This document shows positions 58,801-64,000 of a stretch of DNA of 64,000 bases, piece after piece. This stretch comes from Diplosphaera chodatii (lineage: Eukaryota; Chlorophyta; Trebouxiophyceae; Prasiolales; Stichococcaceae): the NCBI GenBank assembly GCA_032358165.1, contig JAALGY010000061.1, forward strand, positions 124,001-188,000, given 5' to 3'. Position 1 is the first letter of the stretch. The number at the start of each line of letters is the position of its first letter. The notes under the pieces were generated by a model, which worked only from the letters and a program-made list of their open reading frames with translations, was not told where the DNA came from and made no database searches. Made by a program: the position numbers and the translations under genes.

Positions 58801-58888
58801 GGCGAAATATGCGCGCAGCAGCGGGCGCTGACTCCCGCACCTGGGCAGCCGGTTGGGATGGGCAACCCGCCAACAGCCACTCCGCCAT
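55853..58888 (-). CDS. bZIP transcription factor 2
   Basis: Six exons close in phase: 58888-58841, 58517-58354, 57862-57370, 57219-57064, 56829-56639 and 56411-55853, giving 536 residues. The N-terminus is MAEWLLAGCPSQPAAQ. A Gly/Ser-rich region leads to the basic region at about 203-235 (RERLKRRLANRESAQRVRQR), with N-x7-R as NRESAQRVR. The next exon gives the zipper (LASMVGDTQRLVARITAAEA, then LAALQGQL and onward). The C-terminal 240 residues are Ala/Pro/Gly-rich and end PFAAFSYMPFAD. It should be a nuclear dimeric activator or repressor. Between the basic region and zipper the intron is phase 0 at the same codon as in the other two bZIP genes. The start exon is short but its phase fits exactly. 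Confidence 0.88.
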
Positions 58889-60428
58889 GCTCGAATGGCT
58901 GAGGCTCTCCACTCGCTGAGTTGCCGCGTGGGCGCCGCTGCCCACGGCTGACAGGGCCCGCGCGGCCACACGGCAGCCGAGAACTAGGAGGGCAGGGGGT
59001 GGCGACGGGACTCTCGGCCCGCTGGCCCTACAGGCTGCAGCGGCGCGTCGCACAGCTGCGCCGACAGACCTGCCAACAAAGCTACAAGGATTTGAAAATA
59101 TTGCGCGCGCTGACCTGGGCTGGCAGGTCCACAGCGTGTCTTGCGCCGCACTGATCACATCCACAAAGGCCTGGCCTTGGCTTTATGAGCCGGTCACGTG
59201 CCATCCACTCTAATCTGCGTAGGACTAGGGTGTGAAAGTAGGCGCTGAGATGCACAGGCTGTATGCACTATAAATCGACAGAGGCGTGGACAGCAGGAAA
59301 CCATGTGCTCTGTTGTCAAGGGCGTGTCAGCTTCACTGGCTCACTCGGCACGCAACACAGAGTGATGAAACGCACATGTGCGGCCTGTTTGCATGTGTCC
59401 TTCGAGCCCCTCATCAGCCCTTGCAACACAGTGTCAAAGTCGGGTCTGTGTCACGTGTTGAACGGCAGTGCAGATGATCCTGACCGCGGCAACTCCCTGT
59501 GCAGCTGATGCGCATCCGCCGCAGACCAGGAGCAACAGGAAGCAGCGGCTGCAGCATGTGCCTGCGGCCTGAGAGCCGCTCTCGATGTATAAAATCTCCC
59601 CTGGACGCCTGCACCGACGTGCAGCGAAGTGACCATCGGCGAACAACTGTATGTTGTGTGTGATTTCCCTCCTCGCACACAGCTCAGGAAACGGTCATGA
59701 GACACACATATATGCCTCCGCTTCTTCCACTGCAGCCAGCAACACTGCCGCGCCTGTCGCCGGGCCGCAGATTTCGCAGGGGCTGGTCAGGTGGCCGCCT
59801 GTAACAGGGGCGTCGTACCGTAGAGAGAGTTTTTGGATAGAAACCCTAGTGGTCCCCTTTTTAGGGTTACTAGCGTCCCTTATCATACAGGCTGCGGATA
59901 GCTCGTCTGTCGGCAGCGACAGGCGCGTGCTTTGGTGAGGACACTTCTGACCGGTGAGTTGCTTTTGCGGGCGTCAGCACGCGATGGCGTCAGCGATCTT
60001 CCGCAGATGAGATTGAACTTCACAGCGAGCATGCAACAACGTTGCGGCGCGCCTCCGAAGCGCAGCGTTTCAGGTGCGCTCTTCGTGATGTTGCGGCCTC
60101 GTGGCAATGTCCGTGGTTTGACAGAACAGGCAGAGCCACAGGCCCCACGTGCCTGTTCTGTAACATACGCCGTAACAACCAATAGGAGGGAACCTGGAAA
60201 GTACATGTCACAATGAGAGAACTAGGGCGACGATGTGCTCTGTAGCCACACTGTCAGCCTCTGCTGCATCACTGGCTCATTTGCAAGCGGCAGCGGCCCG
60301 GCTCCCGCCGCGCTGCTGACGGCGGCAGCTGTGCGTCAGCAGATTCGGGAGCCCTTCCGTGCTGCCGTCGCCCAGAGTCCACTTTGCGAATCACCATGTT
60401 GCGCCCTCCACCTGCAGCCTGACCGGCC
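58889..60428. promoter_or_regulatory. Divergent spacer between bZIP2 and bZIP3
   Basis: 1.54 kb between two bZIP genes transcribed apart. No coding family is seen. AACCCTA and TAGGGTT (within 59840-59868) form a small inverted pair resembling plant telo-boxes. A promoter role for both genes is inferred from layout only. Confidence 0.4.
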
Positions 60429-63132
60429 ATGGCGGCCGCTGAGGGTCAACTGGGCCTCAGCTGCGGCCCTGGCACGGGCGCTGCGGCGGACGGCGCCCCG
60501 TCACTGGAAACCCTGCGCCATGCCAGTCAGGGCCTGCGCCTGCCGAACCCTGCTGCGCCGCCGTCGATGGACCGCCGCCATCTCAGCGCCCCGCAGTAAG
60601 TCATCTCTCGCCATTGAGACCCGCGGCGCCGCCGATGCAGCCGCCGATGGCCTGGGACCCCACGCCCTTGCCGGCCATGTTGAGGCGCCCGTGCGGGCTG
60701 CAGCCCGGGCGGCATGTGCGCGACGCAGCTGTCGCGGGTCTCAAAGCCTCGTAGCCGTTATGAACGCTCCTACTGTATCAGGCTCAGGAGGGCTGGAGGC
60801 CTGCTGCAGCGTCACGTCCCGTTCACGCATTCAGGCCTGACATGCTCGTGGTGCAGGTCGCTGGCGCAGCTGCAGCAGGAGATGACCACGGCAGGCCGCA
60901 GCCGGTTCTACACGGCGTCCTCCCCGTGGCCGGAGCAGGCCGGCGGGCTGCTGCCGCCGGCAGCGGCGCACGCCCACGGCTGGGCGGCGGGGCTGCACGC
61001 CGCCGCCAGCGGCGACGTAGCGGGCGGCTGCAGCCCGGCCAGGTCCTACAGCACCCCGGACGCGGGCCGCGGCTCCGCGCCGCACCCCAACGACGACGCC
61101 GCCTGGGCGGAGGGCGACAGCCTGACCGACGGCGAGGCGACCAGCGGCGGCAGCGGCGGCACCAGCGACAGCTACGACGAGGACGACGACGCAGGCGGCG
61201 ACGGCGGCGGCGCCCAGGGCGGCGCGGCGGCGCAGCGCATGCGCACGCGCAGCGGCGACCGGCCGCGGCCCCCGCCGCCGCCCCCCGTCGGCAAGCGCAA
61301 GCTGGGTGCGGATGCGGAAGCGCTTCGTTGTGGCCTGCTCCCATGTGTATCTGAAGTTAGAAACTTGAACAGGCACAGGGAGATGCGTCAGGTTGAAACC
61401 TCATGCTGCCGTCTGTTTGCCTTTGCTGCTGCATTGCATGGTAGCCTGGGTTGGGTACAGGTCCATGAACTTACTATGCTCACACCTGCTCGCATGAGGG
61501 AGGGCGACACTGGTGGTGGCACTGCACACTCCCATACCAGAGACGCTGTATTTTGGACGTCCTTAAAGTTGCCCTTATCCCCTGTCCTCCGCCTTGACTG
61601 CAGGCCGCCCCATCATGTTCACCGGCGACCCCGACGACCCGTCCCTCTCAAAAGACGAGCGCCGGCGCATCCGCAGGTGTGCTTGCGCCTCAGATGTTCA
61701 CTCACCCATCCACAATGTGGTCCTGGTCTGCAAGGGACAAGCAGGTCAGCACCACATGGCAGCGGGGTGCCCATCGTCCAGCAGCAACACTCCGGCATGC
61801 GTCACCCTGACCAGAGTAGATGCGTGTTCGGTCCTGTGGATGTCATCAGCACCGCTGACACCCTGTCCTCCACTGCAGGCGGGCCGCCAACAGGGCATCT
61901 GCGCAGCGCGTGCGCGAGCGCCGCATGCAGCAGACGAGCCTGACGATGATACAGGTCAGCCTCAGCCCCACCTTACGTGTTGAGCGAGCAAGGGTGTGCC
62001 ATCGTACGCTACATGCTCTGAGGATGGGCACGCGGATTGCTGCCTGACACCTGTCTTCTGTGCTGCCCGCAGCTGCAGGAGACGGAGGCGAAGCGCGACG
62101 CGCTGCAGTCGGCGCTGGAGGCCACGCAGGCGGACCTGCGCCAGCTGGCGGCGGCCCTGCAGCAGGCGTCCCAGGTGACCGGCGCACGCAGATGTGTATC
62201 ACATAGGCAGCCGGTGCAGGCGCTTGCTTGCCGCGCTGGCACTCGCGCACGAGTTTGTCAGATAGTGTTGCCTCACCGTGTGTCTGACAGATATCCAGTG
62301 CGTGGCCCTACGCCAGCTCATTGTGAAGCGGAGCACTACACTTGCCCCCTCACGCCACGGCCTAGGGCCATGCCTGCACGACATGGCCTCCGAACTGCCT
62401 TCAAACCATTGGTTTGGAGTCGCTTGGTCCAGCAGTACCATGAGAGGCACCACGACCATTGACCTGTGTTTGCGCCATCACTGACGCTGTCTGCACAGCT
62501 GCAGCAGGCAGACTGCAGCATTCACAGGGGCCCTGGGTGCTGCCCCTGCTGCCCTTCTGCCAGAAGGGCAGTGCTTCAGTTCAGTTCAGGCATCGAGCTG
62601 CTGCTAGGGTTTGGTCTTGCAGGCTATCTGTCAAGTACTGTCTGGCCGTGCTAAAGATCAGGGTTCGGAAGTTACTGACGGGGGCTGTCTTTGCCGCTGC
62701 AGAGGTGGCACGCGGCCTGCACCAAGACGCAGCGCCTGCAGGCGCGGCTGGGCAGCAGCGCGGGCAGCCTGCCGCCGGGCGCGCTGCCGTACCTGGAGCC
62801 CCTGCCGCTGCAGGGGGGCCAGCCGCCGCTCCAGGGCTGCCCGCCGCCGCTCCAGGGTGTCAACGTGCGTCCCGGCACTCAGCCATGTCCATTGCTATGT
62901 GTTGCATACACAGTATATATGATGCCACCTTGCTGGCAGGCATGCACATATGCATTGGAGGAGGTCTAGGGTGCACACCTCATCCCTGACTTCTTATGTA
63001 CATTGGAGTGACAGACATCCCATATCACTGCAGGGCTGGCACGCTGCGCCCTGCACGCAGCCGCAGCCGCTGCCGGTGGCGCCGCCCGGCCGCGTGGCCC
63101 ACCGCGACATCCTCGCCCCGGGCATGTGGTAG
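60429..63132 (+). CDS. bZIP transcription factor 3
   Basis: Seven exons close in phase: 60429-60595, 60857-61305, 61604-61676, 61879-61954, 62073-62174, 62703-62864 and 63034-63132, giving 375 residues. The first exon (MAAAEGQLGLSCGPGTG...) ends at a strong GTAAGT donor. An acidic stretch (SYDEDDDAGGDGGG) could activate transcription. KRKLG is a likely nuclear signal. The basic region is RRAANRASAQRVRERRMQQT (about 230-249), with N-x7-R as NRASAQRVR, followed by zipper exon LQETEAKRDALQSALEATQA. Two late exons carry related WHAAC and WHAAPC segments with Pro/Leu/Gln-rich text. It is the plus-strand partner of the two minus-strand bZIP genes. Confidence 0.9.
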
Positions 63133-63882
63133 CGGCGGGCAGAGATGGCGCCAGCTGCAGCAGCCGTCCTTGCGGCAGGCTTCTGGCGTCAGCCCGCGAG
63201 CGCCCGGCAGGGCTGCACAGGGGTGTATGCTTTGCAGCCGCCCCCCAGCTGCGGGCAGCAGCCACAGGCGGTGCTCTGTTGCACAAAACGGAGTCCTGGC
63301 ACGTCTGTGTCAGCGCCACCGCCTCAGCTGCAGCCGCAGGTGCAGTCGTAGAGGCCCCGCGCGTGTCAGCATTACGAATTCAAGACTCACAACCAACAAG
63401 GCTGGGCTTTCACGCCCACCACACGCTGGCACCTCTCAATGTGCCATCAGGAACTGGTACAGGTTGCCTGGCACAGGCTGTGTGACACAGGTTGCGTGAC
63501 ACAACAACTACCCGACAAGGCATGGTAGTAGGGGCGAGGGGGAGGCACATGGTGCTCCAGTGAAACCTACTGATCGGCTTTGGAGTCCCACCATGGTTAA
63601 TTGCACTCTAGCAGGGGCCTTCACCATGCTGCCAGCTGGCAGCGGCCGGCAGCATGGTGAACGGCACCCGGGCCACACCCCGAACTGCAGGCATTGATAT
63701 TCCATTGATGTCAGGTAGCTGCTTTGTTCGAGGTTCGGTTTGCGCATGCACAAAAGCACCGACTGCCGGTGTGTGTCCGTAGACAGCTCGGGACTCGGGC
63801 AGGCTCATGCTCATTGCTCATTTGTTTTGCTAGCAGCGCTGGGGGCGGGGCGCGCAGTTGCCCCGCCGCCTGTCCTACCAAC
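63133..63882. other. Spacer right of bZIP3
   Basis: 750 bp with bZIP3 3' UTR and possibly further exons of the minus-strand gene starting at 63980. A 40 bp inverted repeat lies at 63621-63660. Confidence 0.4.
63621..63660. repeat. 40 bp inverted repeat with 13 bp arms
   Basis: TCACCATGCTGCC (63621-63633) and GGCAGCATGGTGA (63648-63660) are perfect inverse complements with a 14 bp loop. It could form a hairpin in RNA from either strand. Confidence 0.85.
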
Positions 63883-63980
63883 CTGGCATTGCTGAGACGG
63901 CGGCGGGTAACAAACTCCTTGTGTGCAGCCGCGCGCTTTGCCATCTGGTAGCTTATTTCTTTCTTTGTCAATTCCGACAT
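63883..63980 (-). CDS. First exon of an unrecognised gene
   Basis: ATG at 63980 opens MSELTKKEISYQMAKRAAAH, a basic, helix-prone start that continues to RRRLSNA. A GT donor (GTTGGTAGG) follows at 63882 in phase 2. The codon mix is less GC-biased than neighbouring exons. No family was recognised and the following exon was not identified, so this could be a real conserved short protein or a chance frame. Confidence 0.4.
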
Positions 63981-64000
63981 TGTTTGTGCATGCGTGCTCT

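Noticed and set aside
60823..61376. Arg-rich and Ala/Val-rich minus-strand frames
   Set aside because: Antisense of the large bZIP3 exon 60857-61305.

Overview
This window looks like nuclear DNA of a green alga, most likely a trebouxiophyte. The genes are split by many introns of about 100-300 bp (GT-AG, with a few GC-AG), the exons are GC-rich, and linkers are rich in Ala, Gly, Pro and Gln. The gene set is plant-like: TIR-NB-LRR, SPX-VTC-DUF202, SnRK-like kinase, TauE/SafE carrier, 2OG oxygenase and bZIP factors. UGUAA-type polyadenylation signals, as used by chlorophytes, lie behind several genes. I saw no tRNA, rRNA, CRISPR array or intact transposon, although RNA genes were not searched exhaustively. 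I built the gene models by hand from splice-site consensus, reading-frame phase and protein-family continuity. For most multi-exon genes the phases close exactly from start to stop.

Left part (1-12.0 kb), a TIR immune locus. At the left edge is a minus-strand TIR-domain gene that carries a frameshift and runs off the window. Head-to-head with it at 2.2-3.35 kb is a small plus-strand gene for a membrane-anchored protein. Its C-terminal half resembles the EP domain of the plant EDS1/PAD4/SAG101 family and has no lipase domain. About 3.7 kb further on is a complete minus-strand TIR-NB-ARC-LRR gene of 1376 residues with 24 uniform 24-residue LRRs. In flowering plants, TIR enzymes make small nucleotides that are read by EP-domain proteins, so an EP-like gene between two TIR genes in an alga is the most exciting observation here.

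Middle part (12.5-41.4 kb), metabolism, transport and signalling. In order: a GNAT acetyltransferase (+); a 23-exon SPX-VTC-DUF202 polyphosphate polymerase (-); a protein kinase with a myristoylation-type N-terminus (-); a TauE/SafE family anion carrier (-); an ITPase/HAM1 house-cleaning enzyme (+); a 2OG-Fe(II) oxygenase (-); and the vesicle-tethering subunit TRAPPC5 (-), which contains a duplicated exon.

Right part (42-64 kb). A TPR protein with a thylakoid-lumen type N-terminus (+) is followed by a secreted, probably GPI-anchored protein with two Cys modules and a Thr/Ala/Pro stalk (+). Three bZIP transcription factor genes follow (-, -, +) and share a conserved intron position in the DNA-binding region. 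The first exon of an unrecognised gene lies at the right edge.

Unresolved points: the first exon of the VTC gene; the end of TRAPPC5 exon 1; two junctions in the first bZIP gene; and weak coding signals on the minus strand at 4-6.7 kb.
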